Origin: Deltaproteobacteria bacterium
Lineage (GTDB): Bacteria > Desulfobacterota > Desulfobacteria > Desulfobacterales > JAFDDL01
Length of the DNA: 13,243 nucleotides
Reading direction: 5' to 3'
NCBI GenBank assembly: GCA_019310865.1
Contig: JAFDDL010000038.1
Location: forward strand, 1-13,243
The position numbers and the translations under genes are program-made. The first letter of the stretch is position 1. Each line of letters begins with the position of its first letter. Below, in pieces: positions 1-7,618 of this stretch. The notes under the pieces are model-generated. The model did not search any database. It worked only from the letters and a program-made list of their open reading frames with translations, and was not told the origin of the DNA.

Positions 1-116
1 GCGATATCAGGTGATGACTGAAATAGAGAAGTAACCTGATGAGTTGTGCAATTGATAATGGTTGCAGCAGAATGGGAAGCCCCCCTGTGTTATTGTTGTG
101 AAATAGAAAATGCGAT

Positions 117-968
117 ATGATGCTCAAAATAAAAAATATGATTCCTGATGAGTTTGACGTCGCAGACGGTATTATCCAATCCGCTTTTGGTCGTACAAAC
201 AGTATGAGGGAAGAGATTCAGATTTTTTATGATTCCCAACCGGATGGTTTGTTTATCGCCTACATAAAAGAAAAAGCGATTGGAACCGGAGCCATTGTAG
301 ACTATGGAACTTATTCATTTATTGGGATGATGAACGTTTTAAAAGAGCATCAGAGAAAAGGATATGGGCGGATCATATTTGATCATCTCCTGCGGTGGGG
401 AGGAAAAATCAAGACGCCTCTGATTTATCTTGACGCGTCTGATATGGGGCGGGGTTTATATGAACAGCGCGGTTTTAAAGCACTGGATAAATCTATTGAT
501 TATCAAATCAATTCTATGCCGGACCGTTTAACAATTCCCAATCGGTACGGGATACGAATTATTGAATTATCCGATTTGGATGATCTAGTGGATTTTGACA
601 AACCGTTTTTTGGAGGGAACCGAAGAGAAATCCTAAAAAATATGATACGGGTATCACCGCCTCGAGGATTTATCGCCTTTGAAAACTGCAAAATTAGTGG
701 ATATATTATTGCCCGGTCACAAGAGATCGGTCCCTGGATCGCGAAAACCCCCGATGTAGCCGAGACACTTTTGCAGGTCGCTTTGACCCTTCCCTATGAA
801 AGGAATCCTTCTATCGTTGTGCCGGAATCCAATAAAATGGTCATTAATATTTTAAAACGACATCAATTCGAAAAAAAAGCCATAAACACACACATGGTTT
901 TGGGGTCAAATCAAGCGATATCCGATCGGCAATCAATTTTCGCTCAAATTGGTCATGGTTTGGGATAG
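117..968 (+). CDS. Tandem GNAT-family N-acetyltransferase
   Basis: Predicted cytoplasmic acetyl-CoA-dependent N-acyltransferase of 283 residues; the acceptor is unknown. The first GNAT domain spans about residues 4-130: the acetyl-CoA-binding motif A is seen as V74-L-K-E-H-Q-R-K-G-Y-G84, followed by the motif-B-like LYEQRGFK at 114-121. The second half, about 141-283, carries a GPW segment and an ILKRHQFEKK stretch that recall the Acetyltransf_18 half of YitH-like double-GNAT proteins. No signal peptide or membrane segment is visible. The start is uncertain: ATG codons occur at 117 and 120, and neither has a clear Shine-Dalgarno sequence. The gene is AT-rich, unlike the molybdenum hydroxylase gene that follows after 59 bases (from the 1028 start). 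Nothing in the sequence ties it functionally to the catabolic operon further right, and it may be an unrelated neighbour. Family assignment is firm; substrate is not. Confidence 0.85.
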   Translation: MMLKIKNMIPDEFDVADGIIQSAFGRTNSMREEIQIFYDSQPDGLFIAYIKEKAIGTGAIVDYGTYSFIGMMNVLKEHQRKGYGRIIFDHLLRWGGKIKTPLIYLDASDMGRGLYEQRGFKALDKSIDYQINSMPDRLTIPNRYGIRIIELSDLDDLVDFDKPFFGGNRREILKNMIRVSPPRGFIAFENCKISGYIIARSQEIGPWIAKTPDVAETLLQVALTLPYERNPSIVVPESNKMVINILKRHQFEKKAINTHMVLGSNQAISDRQSIFAQIGHGLG

Positions 969-1027
969 AAAAGAAATGATGAATTGGAGAAGAACCTAAT
1001 TTTAAGATATCCCGAATGGGAGGCGGC

Positions 1028-3583
1028 ATGATTACGTTTACATTAAACGGCCGGAAGGTTGAATTTACCGGTGATGAGAAGATGTCTCTTTTGACATTCC
1101 TTCGTGAAGAGGAAGGCATTACGTCCGCTAAAGATGGTTGTTCCGGTCAATCCACCTGCGGTGCGTGTCTGGTGGAGGTAGGCGGCAAGGCAGCCCTGGC
1201 TTGCTCCACGCCTATGCGCAAAATAGCGGACAAAGCAGTAGTTACCTTGGAAGGAATGCCTGAGAGCCTGCTGCGAACCCTGGGACGTGCTTTCGTCTCC
1301 AGGGGCGCTGTACAGTGTGGATTCTGCACTCCCGGCTTTCTGACCCGGACCAAGATCCTGCTGGGAAAAAATCCCAACCCGACCCGTCAAGAAGTTGTCA
1401 AGGCCATACGGTCTCACCTTTGCCGCTGTACGGGTTACGTCAAGATCGTGGATGCCGTGCTTGAAGCTGCCGCCGCTCTGCGTGAAGGTCGGGAGATTGC
1501 CTTTGAAGACAGGGCCGGAATCGGTGTCTCCAGTCCCAAATACAAGGCCTTCGAACTTGCCGTCGGCCGTAAACTCTTTGTCGACGACCTGCGCTTCGAC
1601 GGCATGGTTCACGGTGCCCTGCGTTTCAGTGACCATCCGCGTGCCAGAGTTCTTTCCATCGACGCGGATGAAGCCGGTAAAGCCCCCGGCGTTATCCGGA
1701 TATTCACCGCCGGGGACATTCCCGGCGAACGCAACATTGGTGCAGTCGTTCCGGACTGGCCGCTCATGATCAGGGTTGGGGAAACCACCCGTTACATCGG
1801 CGACGTGCTCGCCGGTGTAGTGGCCGAAACCGAAGCCCAGGCCCATAAGGCTGCCAAGCTGATACACGTCGAATACGAAGTTCTTGAACCACTGACGGAT
1901 ATGGCCAAAGCCGAGACAAGTCCTGTCAAAATCCATGAGGACGGCAACTTGCTGTTCTCTAAGACCATCCGCCGGGGGGAGCCTGTGGAAACAGTGCTGG
2001 CCGGGTCCGCGCATGTGGCCAGGGGTGTTCTTGAAACTCAGATGGTGGACCACGGTTTCCTCGAACCTGAGTCCTGCGTGGCGATACCCTTAAAAGATGG
2101 CGTGCACGTTTATTCCCAGAGCCAGGGCATTTATAAAGATCACGATGATATTGCTTCTCTTCTTGGATATCCCCTGGAAAAGCTGGTGGTGACTTCGGTG
2201 GACTGCGGTGGTGCCTTCGGGGGGAAAGAAGACTTGACTGTGCAGGGCCATGCCGCGGTGTACTGTCATCATCTGGGCAGGCCTGTGAAAGTCAGTCTGT
2301 CCCGGCCCGAATCCATCCGCATGCATCCAAAACGCCATCCCATGCGCCTGGATTATGCTCTGGGTTGCGATGAAAACGGCAAGCTTCCCGCCCTTAAAGC
2401 GGTCATTATAGGTGACACCGGCGCTTATGCATCGATGGGTCCTGCGGTGATGGGACGCGCCGCCGGACACGCCACCGGCGCATACTATGTGCCCATCGTG
2501 GATATCGCGGCCAAGGCCGTCTATACCAACAACATCCCCGCCGGCGCAATGCGCGGTTTCGGCACCAACCAGGTCACCTTCGCCATGGAAACTATGGTTG
2601 AAGAACTGTGTGAAATGGGCGGCTTCGACTCCTGGCAGTTCCGCTATGACAATGCACTGGACACCGGTCTGATGACCGCCACCGGCCAGGTGCTCGGGGA
2701 GGGTGTGGAGCTGAAGAGGACGCTGCTGGCCGTCAAGGATGCCTATGAAAAGGCAGATTATAAAGGTCTTTCCCTGGGTATGAAAAGCTGCGGCTATGGC
2801 ACTGGCATAGTGGAAGTCAGCAAGGTCACGATCGAGGTCCTGCCGAACGGTAAATTGATCTTAAATCACGGCTGGATCGAGATGGGCCAGGGCATCCACA
2901 CCGTGGCCCGGCAAATCCTGTGCGAAACGGCGGGGTTGGACAATTGTGAGTTGATTGATATCAAGGTGACCACTGCTTCGGCGGCTATCGGCGGTACAAC
3001 CTCCGCCAATCGAGGCACCCTGCTCCTTGGCCGTTCCATCATCGATGCAGGCCTGAAGCTGAAAAAGGACCTTGAGACCCATTCCCTTGAAAAGTTGGCA
3101 GGACGTATTTATGAGGGCAAATTTGTCTGTGACTACACCCACGCCGAGGGCGAGCCCGGCAAGATTGTTTCTCATATCGCTTACGGTTTCGCAACTCACC
3201 TGGCGATCCTGGACGAAAAGGGCGGCGTGGATACCATCTATGCGGCCCATGATTCAGGCCGGGTTATTAACCCATTGCTTTTTGAGGGGCAAATCGAGGG
3301 AGGTGTGGTTATGGGTCTCGGTTATGCGCTAAGCGAAAAAGTACCGCTGGAGGACGGCCGCCTGACCTCTGACAAATACATTTCTCTCGGCATTCCCAAG
3401 TTGGCTAAAGTTCCGCGAATTGTTCCCATCGCTGTGGAGGGGGATCATCCCGAGGGCGCCTTCGGCGCCAAAGGTGTCGGCGAGGTTGTATGCATCCCAA
3501 CGGCCCCGGCCATTGCCAACGCTTTCTACCGGTACGATGGTATCAGGCGGTACGCGCTGCCCTTGAAGCCTCCTAATCGCTAA
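1028..3583 (+). CDS. Fused [2Fe-2S]/molybdopterin hydroxylase, selenium-dependent xanthine dehydrogenase-like
   Basis: Predicted molybdenum hydroxylase of the xanthine oxidase family on one chain of 851 residues. The N-terminal plant-type [2Fe-2S] domain has C38, C44, C47 and C59; the second [2Fe-2S] domain has C97, C100, C132 and C134 (QCGFCTPG and LCRCTGY). The Mo domain follows directly from about residue 165, with FGGKED at 397-402, AMRGFG at 507-512, EMGQG at 618-622 and the GVGE motif whose Glu, E819, matches the catalytic base of the family. There is no FAD domain, so electrons should leave through the [2Fe-2S] clusters to a separate partner. The layout and length resemble Desulfovibrio aldehyde oxidoreductase (about 907 residues) and, more closely as I recall, the selenium-dependent xanthine dehydrogenase family (about 850). 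Substrate could be a purine, another N-heterocycle or an aldehyde. I chose ATG 1028 over the in-frame ATG at 1016 because GGGAGG at 1018-1023 can serve as its ribosome-binding site. The gene is markedly GC-richer than all its neighbours. Confidence 0.9.
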   Translation: MITFTLNGRKVEFTGDEKMSLLTFLREEEGITSAKDGCSGQSTCGACLVEVGGKAALACSTPMRKIADKAVVTLEGMPESLLRTLGRAFVSRGAVQCGFCTPGFLTRTKILLGKNPNPTRQEVVKAIRSHLCRCTGYVKIVDAVLEAAAALREGREIAFEDRAGIGVSSPKYKAFELAVGRKLFVDDLRFDGMVHGALRFSDHPRARVLSIDADEAGKAPGVIRIFTAGDIPGERNIGAVVPDWPLMIRVGETTRYIGDVLAGVVAETEAQAHKAAKLIHVEYEVLEPLTDMAKAETSPVKIHEDGNLLFSKTIRRGEPVETVLAGSAHVARGVLETQMVDHGFLEPESCVAIPLKDGVHVYSQSQGIYKDHDDIASLLGYPLEKLVVTSVDCGGAFGGKEDLTVQGHAAVYCHHLGRPVKVSLSRPESIRMHPKRHPMRLDYALGCDENGKLPALKAVIIGDTGAYASMGPAVMGRAAGHATGAYYVPIVDIAAKAVYTNNIPAGAMRGFGTNQVTFAMETMVEELCEMGGFDSWQFRYDNALDTGLMTATGQVLGEGVELKRTLLAVKDAYEKADYKGLSLGMKSCGYGTGIVEVSKVTIEVLPNGKLILNHGWIEMGQGIHTVARQILCETAGLDNCELIDIKVTTASAAIGGTTSANRGTLLLGRSIIDAGLKLKKDLETHSLEKLAGRIYEGKFVCDYTHAEGEPGKIVSHIAYGFATHLAILDEKGGVDTIYAAHDSGRVINPLLFEGQIEGGVVMGLGYALSEKVPLEDGRLTSDKYISLGIPKLAKVPRIVPIAVEGDHPEGAFGAKGVGEVVCIPTAPAIANAFYRYDGIRRYALPLKPPNR

Positions 3584-3676
3584 CTTAAGGTAAAAACAAC
3601 GATGAGATGTTTAAAGATCTCGGAGCCTTGCCATCATCCATGACGATTAAATACCGAAAAGGACCTTAAGAAGCGC

Positions 3677-3705
3677 TTGACAAATATATTTAGTATATAT
3701 ATACT
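3677..3705 (+). promoter_or_regulatory. Sigma-70 promoter of the catabolic operon
   Basis: A perfect -35 hexamer TTGACA (3677-3682) is followed by a 17-base spacer and TATACT (3700-3705), one mismatch from the consensus -10. It lies 28 bases upstream of the SDR start codon, so transcription should begin near 3712 and give a very short leader. It is the only near-consensus promoter I found in the window and sits in the 150-base gap that precedes eleven closely spaced same-strand genes, as expected for the head of an operon. A surrounding AT-rich tract raises the chance of a fortuitous -10 match, but the exact -35 with optimal spacing argues against accident. Confidence 0.75.
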
Positions 3706-3706
3706 A
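3691..3706. promoter_or_regulatory. Perfect 16-base palindrome over the -10 box (candidate operator)
   Basis: TAGTATATATATACTA is its own reverse complement over all 16 bases and completely covers the -10 hexamer at 3700-3705. A dimeric repressor bound here would block RNA polymerase, the usual arrangement for an inducible catabolic operon controlled by a TetR-, GntR- or MarR-type regulator. No regulator gene is present in the window, so the binding protein is unknown. The inner ATATATAT is self-complementary by composition, so the informative part is the matched TAGT/ACTA ends. Confidence 0.5.
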
Positions 3707-3733
3707 TATAAAGAAATTTAAAAGGTTAGATCA

Positions 3734-4501
3734 ATGAAACCTGATTATTTTAGTTTAGCAGGAAAAAGAGCGGTTATTACCGGTGCAAGCAGGGGAATTG
3801 GAGCAGCCATTGCTGAGGCTTTTGCAGTCTATGGAGCTGAAGTTGCTTTGGTGAGCAGGAAGTTAGAAGGCCTTCAGGATGTGGCGGCCAAGATCACAAA
3901 ATCAGGCGGAAAAGCGATTCCTTTTCAGGCAAATGTTAAAGAGATATCTGAATTGCCAAAACTTGTAGAAAACATAATTGCTAAATTCGGCCAAATTGAT
4001 ATTTTAGTAAATAACGCCGGGGGTAATCCTGCTATCGGGCCGGTATTAGATACGAAAGAACAGGCATGGGACAAGCTGTTTGATCTGAACCTTAAAGGCG
4101 TTTTTTTCCTCAGTCAGTTAGTTGGAAAACAGATGATCGGAACTGGCGGAGGTTCCATTATTAACATGTCATCCAATAGGGGGGTAAGGCCGGGTGCGAC
4201 CGGCATCGGTCCTTATGCAATAAGTAAAGCAGCCGTTTTGATGCTGACAAAGGTAATGGCTTCGGAATGGGGACAATTCAATATTCGAGTTAATTGCATT
4301 GCACCTGGTTTAGTTAAGACAAAGTTTAGCCAGGCCCTTTGGTCAGACCCGAGTTATTTGGAAGACACAATATCGCTTCAACCGATAAATAGAATTGGAA
4401 CTCCGGAAGATATCGTTGGGGCTGCAATTTATCTGGCCGGTGAAACATCAAGTTACATGACAGGCGAGACTATCCTTATAGATGGGGGCCGCTTGATTTG
4501 A
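3734..4501 (+). CDS. Classical SDR-family NAD(P)-dependent oxidoreductase
   Basis: Predicted cytoplasmic alcohol/ketone dehydrogenase of 255 residues, the usual length for a classical SDR. The Rossmann motif TGASRGIG is at 16-23, NNAG at 93-96, and the catalytic tetrad is complete: N119 (DLNLKG), a Ser at 146 or 147, Y161 and K165 (YAISK). The C-terminal GETILIDGG block at 244-252 is also typical. R20 in the glycine motif and R42 after the second strand would favour NADP(H), a weak inference. It is the first gene after the promoter at 3677-3705; ATG 3734 has a modest AAAAGG ribosome-binding site at 3720-3725. In this context it probably oxidises a hydroxyacyl or cyclic alcohol intermediate, or reduces the matching ketone. 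FabG-like or glucose-1-dehydrogenase-like labels are possible by similarity, but the substrate cannot be read from sequence. Confidence 0.92.
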   Translation: MKPDYFSLAGKRAVITGASRGIGAAIAEAFAVYGAEVALVSRKLEGLQDVAAKITKSGGKAIPFQANVKEISELPKLVENIIAKFGQIDILVNNAGGNPAIGPVLDTKEQAWDKLFDLNLKGVFFLSQLVGKQMIGTGGGSIINMSSNRGVRPGATGIGPYAISKAAVLMLTKVMASEWGQFNIRVNCIAPGLVKTKFSQALWSDPSYLEDTISLQPINRIGTPEDIVGAAIYLAGETSSYMTGETILIDGGRLI

Positions 4502-4544
4502 TCGAGGCAAAAAGACGGAGCAAACATTTTTTTTAGGGGGGTAC

Positions 4545-5357
4545 ATGATAATCGATTTTCATACTCATCTCTTTCCGCATATGATTGCAGAAGATGTTCT
4601 GGCAGATGTTGAAGAGAATACCGGACTCCCAGCAAAAGCTCTGGGCACAAAAGAAGATATTAGGGACCATATGGACAGTTCGGGAACTGATGTTTCAATT
4701 GTTTTGGCTGCTGCGCCCGAACCAAAATTTGTAAAAAAGACAAATGACTGGTTGCTTTCAATTCAGGATGAGAGAATACAGTTTTTTGGCACTGTCCTCC
4801 CGGGACTAGAGGGCTGGGAAGAAGAACTCATGCGGCTGAAAAAAGAGAGCGTAAAAGGTATTAAATTTAATGCACTCTTTCAAAATATCCGGCCGGATGA
4901 TGAAGAGATGTTCCCAATTTATGAAAAAATGATGGAAGAAAATATGATCGCTCTCTTCCATGCCGGCGCATCTTACAAGGATCGAAATCATCCCGAGAAA
5001 ATTTTGGCAACTCCTAAGCGTATTTCCAAAGTAGTTGACACATTTCCCGATTTGAAGGTCATTGCTGCACATTTCGGGGGGAACCACGTATTGGACCAAA
5101 TGAAGGAACATCTTTTGGGTAAAAATGTCTATTTTGATACATCATATCCACCCGATGTCTACGCCCTTGATCCAAAATTAGTAACAAGTATTGTCCATAA
5201 ACATGGATCAGAGCGAATATTGTTTGGAACCGACTACCCCTGGGAGACGCAAACACGCGGGATTCAATACATCCGCTCCCTGGGTCTTACCGAAAAGGAA
5301 GAGAGTTTAATTTTAGGCGAAAATGCGTATAACCTTTTATTTGAGACCGGCAATTAG
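4545..5357 (+). CDS. Metal-dependent amidohydrolase (amidohydrolase_2 / ACMSD-like)
   Basis: Predicted TIM-barrel metal-dependent hydrolase or decarboxylase of 270 residues. Metal-site residues are seen in order: H6 and H8 in DFHTH, H139 in LFHAG, H176 in AAHFGG and D230 in FGTDYPW; K107 in GIKFN sits where some relatives carry a strand-end lysine. The GENAYNLL ending is typical of the family. Relatives include ACMSD, gamma-resorcylate decarboxylase and 2-pyrone-4,6-dicarboxylate lactonase, which decarboxylate or hydrolyse aromatic and ring-derived acids. At 270 residues this one is shorter than the roughly 330-residue decarboxylases. AGGGGGG at 4535-4541 precedes ATG 4545. It follows the SDR by 43 bases and is followed by an acyl-CoA dehydrogenase, so ring hydrolysis or decarboxylation of a pathway intermediate is a reasonable but unproved role. 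Confidence 0.88.
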   Translation: MIIDFHTHLFPHMIAEDVLADVEENTGLPAKALGTKEDIRDHMDSSGTDVSIVLAAAPEPKFVKKTNDWLLSIQDERIQFFGTVLPGLEGWEEELMRLKKESVKGIKFNALFQNIRPDDEEMFPIYEKMMEENMIALFHAGASYKDRNHPEKILATPKRISKVVDTFPDLKVIAAHFGGNHVLDQMKEHLLGKNVYFDTSYPPDVYALDPKLVTSIVHKHGSERILFGTDYPWETQTRGIQYIRSLGLTEKEESLILGENAYNLLFETGN

Positions 5358-5377
5358 GTCTATATTTTGAACGCGGC

Positions 5378-5398
5378 TATGAATCCGTACTATTCATA
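5378..5398 (+). other. Weak intercistronic hairpin
   Basis: TATGAAT (5378-5384) and ATTCATA (5392-5398) form a 7-base-pair stem with a 7-base loop, followed shortly by TTTTT at 5403-5407. The stem is AT-rich and there are only 26 bases to the next start, so it is at best an RNA-processing or partial attenuation site and is not a convincing terminator. Confidence 0.2.
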
Positions 5399-5424
5399 AT
5401 AATTTTTGAAAGGAAAGTATAATC

Positions 5425-6576
5425 ATGGAATTTGTGTTGAGCCTTCTTACAGAAGAACAAAGAATGATTAGAGAATCAGTTATAGAAATGAGCAAAGGTA
5501 AGCTGGGTCAGCTTGAAGAAGAGGTGGGAGAAACGAACATAGTAAACAGGGATATCCTGAATTTTCTGGCCGATCATGACCTGTTGGGTCTTACTGTGCC
5601 AGGTGAATATGGGGCTGGACCTGAGAAGATGTCCTTAGTTTCATTCTGTCTGGTTCGTGAAGAACTTGCCAAAACCTGTCCAAATGCTGAACTCATATTT
5701 ACGATGCAGGGTCTTGGCGCCGGTCCGATTGTGTGTGCCGGAAACAGAGAACAAAAACAGGCCTATTTGCCTACGGTTGCTTCCGGGAAAAATATTTTTA
5801 CAATAGCCCTTACTGAGCCGGAAGGAGGCAGTGATGTCGCCAGCTTCCAGACCCAAGCTGTTAAAGAGGGAAATGAGTATATTCTTAATGGGAGCAAGAC
5901 TTTTATTTCCATGGCGCCTGATGCAGATGTATACACGGTTTTTGCCAAAACTGATCCTGATAAAGGTGCCAAGGGCGTTACCGCATTCATAGTGGAAAAA
6001 GGCTTTAAAGGCTTTGTCCCTGGTGAGCGGTTAGACCTGGTTGCTGCACATCCCATAGGAAGTATTTATTTCGACGGGTGCCGCGTGCCGGAAGCCAACA
6101 GATTAGGAGAAGAGGGAGAAGGTTTTAAGATAGCAATGCAGACGTTGGATTTCTTTCGAACGACCGTAGGAGCATGCGCAGTCGGTTTTGCCCAGGCAGC
6201 TTTAGATGAAGCCATAAAATATGCTAAACAGAGAGAAGCTTTTGGGCAGCCAATATCAAAATTTCAACTCATCCAGGCAAAGCTGGCAGATATGGCAACC
6301 AAGGTAAGCGCGGCAAGGCTTTTAGTGTTTCGATCAGCCTACTTAAAGGATAGCGGTAGGGAACGGGTCACTAAAGAATCATCAATGGCCAAGCTCTTTG
6401 CCACTGAAAGCGCTCAAGAGGTGATTGATCAAGCCGTGCAGATCCATGGAGGTTACGGGGTTTGCAAGGGATATCTGGTTGAAAAACTCTACAGGGAAAT
6501 ACGCGCCCTTCGTATCTACGAAGGCACTTCCGAGATACAACATCTGGTTATCGCCAGCCAGCTATTGAGGGAGTAA
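5425..6576 (+). CDS. Acyl-CoA dehydrogenase (short, 383 residues)
   Basis: Predicted FAD-dependent acyl-CoA dehydrogenase that would introduce an alpha,beta double bond and pass electrons to ETF or another acceptor. The length of 383 is normal for the SCAD/glutaryl-CoA-type subfamily. Visible hallmarks are the N-terminal LTEEQRMIRES helix, ALTEPEGGSDV in the substrate/FAD region, the KQREAFGQPISKFQLIQAKLADM helix, GGYGVCKGY, and YEGTSEIQ near the end, with E366 where the catalytic base of the medium-chain type lies. This placement of the base argues against the isovaleryl-CoA or long-chain types, which carry it elsewhere. An AAGGA-containing sequence at 5409-5415 precedes ATG 5425. It lies between the amidohydrolase and an iron-sulfur protein. 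A second acyl-CoA dehydrogenase of different architecture lies downstream, suggesting two oxidation steps or two substrates. No ETF genes are in the window. Confidence 0.93.
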   Translation: MEFVLSLLTEEQRMIRESVIEMSKGKLGQLEEEVGETNIVNRDILNFLADHDLLGLTVPGEYGAGPEKMSLVSFCLVREELAKTCPNAELIFTMQGLGAGPIVCAGNREQKQAYLPTVASGKNIFTIALTEPEGGSDVASFQTQAVKEGNEYILNGSKTFISMAPDADVYTVFAKTDPDKGAKGVTAFIVEKGFKGFVPGERLDLVAAHPIGSIYFDGCRVPEANRLGEEGEGFKIAMQTLDFFRTTVGACAVGFAQAALDEAIKYAKQREAFGQPISKFQLIQAKLADMATKVSAARLLVFRSAYLKDSGRERVTKESSMAKLFATESAQEVIDQAVQIHGGYGVCKGYLVEKLYREIRALRIYEGTSEIQHLVIASQLLRE

Positions 6577-6643
6577 TTGCAGCCGATGAGGTTTTTAATA
6601 TGTTTAGGAATCTGATTGGGGTTTATTGAAAGGAGAAAAAGAG

Positions 6644-7588
6644 ATGTGCAACTTTTGTGTTAAGCATGCTGATGGCGGAAAGTGGTATGAAATGGCTCAG
6701 AATTATGCAATGAAAATGTATAGTTATCAGAAGGAAGAGGCCAGAAAAAAACGAGCCGATTTCATAGAAAAAAAAAGAGCTGAAGTAAAAGAGATGACGG
6801 CCAAAGGAGAAATTGTTGAAAACGGGAAAGGATGGTATGTCGATTCATCAGGAGAATTTTATTTAATGCCGGGACAACCGGTAGATTTGGATATCATGCT
6901 GGCGGATTTAGTCCAGGAAGTAACGGACGCCACCAGCCTGGGTTCAGAAGACCTCCCTTTTATAAAGAAGAAAGTGAATAGTTTTGGCTCCAAGTACCAT
7001 ATGAACCATGTAGTTAGTTACAAGGAAGCAGAGAAGGTGCTGGAAATGGCCTGGCCGGTTGCATTGATGGACTGTATTTGCCGCCGGGAGCGACGTGGTA
7101 TGTACAATGATCCCAATGCCCGTATGTGCTTTGCCCTTGGTGTAGGACTCTATAAATACGAGCGCTGGCCAGAGACTTTCCGAGGTTTGACCTTCCTCTC
7201 GGTTAAGGAAGCAAAGGAAAGACTGGAATATGTACATAAGAAAGGGTGCGTGCATTCCTTGACTACGTTCAATATACCATACGTCGGAGGACTGTGTAAT
7301 TGTGAATCCCCGACCTGTCTCGGGATTCGTGGACGTATGGATTACGACCTGGACATCTATTGCAAAGGTCATGAAGTCGCACTTCCAGTTAGAGAAAACT
7401 GTACCGGATGCGGTGAATGTGTCCAATACTGTCAGTTTGGAGCGCTCGCTGTAAGTCGCAGTGTCAACAAGCTTACAATCAACTTACAGAAATGCTTTGG
7501 CTGTGGTCAATGTGCGGAGCACTGCTCTAATTCAGCCATAAAAATGATAGAAAAAAGTAGAATGGTAGGCATTAAAGACAGTTGGTAA
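6644..7588 (+). CDS. Cysteine-rich iron-sulfur protein with C-terminal 2x[4Fe-4S] ferredoxin domain
   Basis: Predicted cytoplasmic electron-transfer protein of 314 residues with 18 cysteines. The C-terminus is a bacterial-type two-cluster ferredoxin: C253-C256-C259-C263 and C284-C287-C290-C294. The central region has C144-x-C146-R, C162, C202-V-H and C218-x-C220-x4-C225; this layout recalls a widespread anaerobe family with a GLVH...N...CNCC pattern that probably binds one more cluster. The N-terminus begins with C2-x2-C5 followed by a KWYEMAQNY segment and a charged helix (residues 30-55). I start at ATG 6644, because AAAGGAG at 6629-6635 is then correctly spaced; the in-frame TTG at 6626 would lie upstream of it. 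It follows an acyl-CoA dehydrogenase and is next to a small ferredoxin, so a role in disposing of, or supplying, electrons for the pathway is likely. The precise partner is unknown. Confidence 0.85.
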   Translation: MCNFCVKHADGGKWYEMAQNYAMKMYSYQKEEARKKRADFIEKKRAEVKEMTAKGEIVENGKGWYVDSSGEFYLMPGQPVDLDIMLADLVQEVTDATSLGSEDLPFIKKKVNSFGSKYHMNHVVSYKEAEKVLEMAWPVALMDCICRRERRGMYNDPNARMCFALGVGLYKYERWPETFRGLTFLSVKEAKERLEYVHKKGCVHSLTTFNIPYVGGLCNCESPTCLGIRGRMDYDLDIYCKGHEVALPVRENCTGCGECVQYCQFGALAVSRSVNKLTINLQKCFGCGQCAEHCSNSAIKMIEKSRMVGIKDSW

Positions 7589-7618
7589 TATATTGAGGCT
7601 TTACAAAAGGAGATTGTT

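Noticed and set aside
6..40. Inverted repeat ATCAGGT (6-12) and ACCTGAT (34-40)
   Set aside because: Seven pairs around a 21-base loop with no T tract after it; too weak for a terminator, and the upstream gene is outside the window.
1..116. Region before the GNAT gene: search for a promoter or the end of an upstream gene
   Set aside because: No hexamer pair with acceptable spacing and no recognisable coding end or RNA element was found; a repeated GCGATAT (1-7 and 112-118) is short enough to be chance.
1043..2053. Antisense open frame of 336 codons opposite the Mo hydroxylase
   Set aside because: It is a by-product of GC-rich codon usage in the sense gene; its translation shows no recognisable domain while the + strand frame has all family motifs.
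3605..3622. GAGAT...ATCTC hairpin in the gap before the operon promoter
   Set aside because: Only five pairs with an eight-base loop and no T tract. No convincing terminator for the Mo hydroxylase gene was found.
3584..3670. CTTAAGGT (3584-3591) and ACCTTAAG (3663-3670) inverted repeat after the Mo hydroxylase gene
   Set aside because: Arms are 71 bases apart and each contains the self-complementary CTTAAG, so chance pairing is likely; no terminator-like T run follows.
6626..6643. Upstream TTG start for the 314-residue iron-sulfur protein
   Set aside because: The TTG precedes the AAAGGAG ribosome-binding site (6629-6635) that is ideally placed for ATG 6644.
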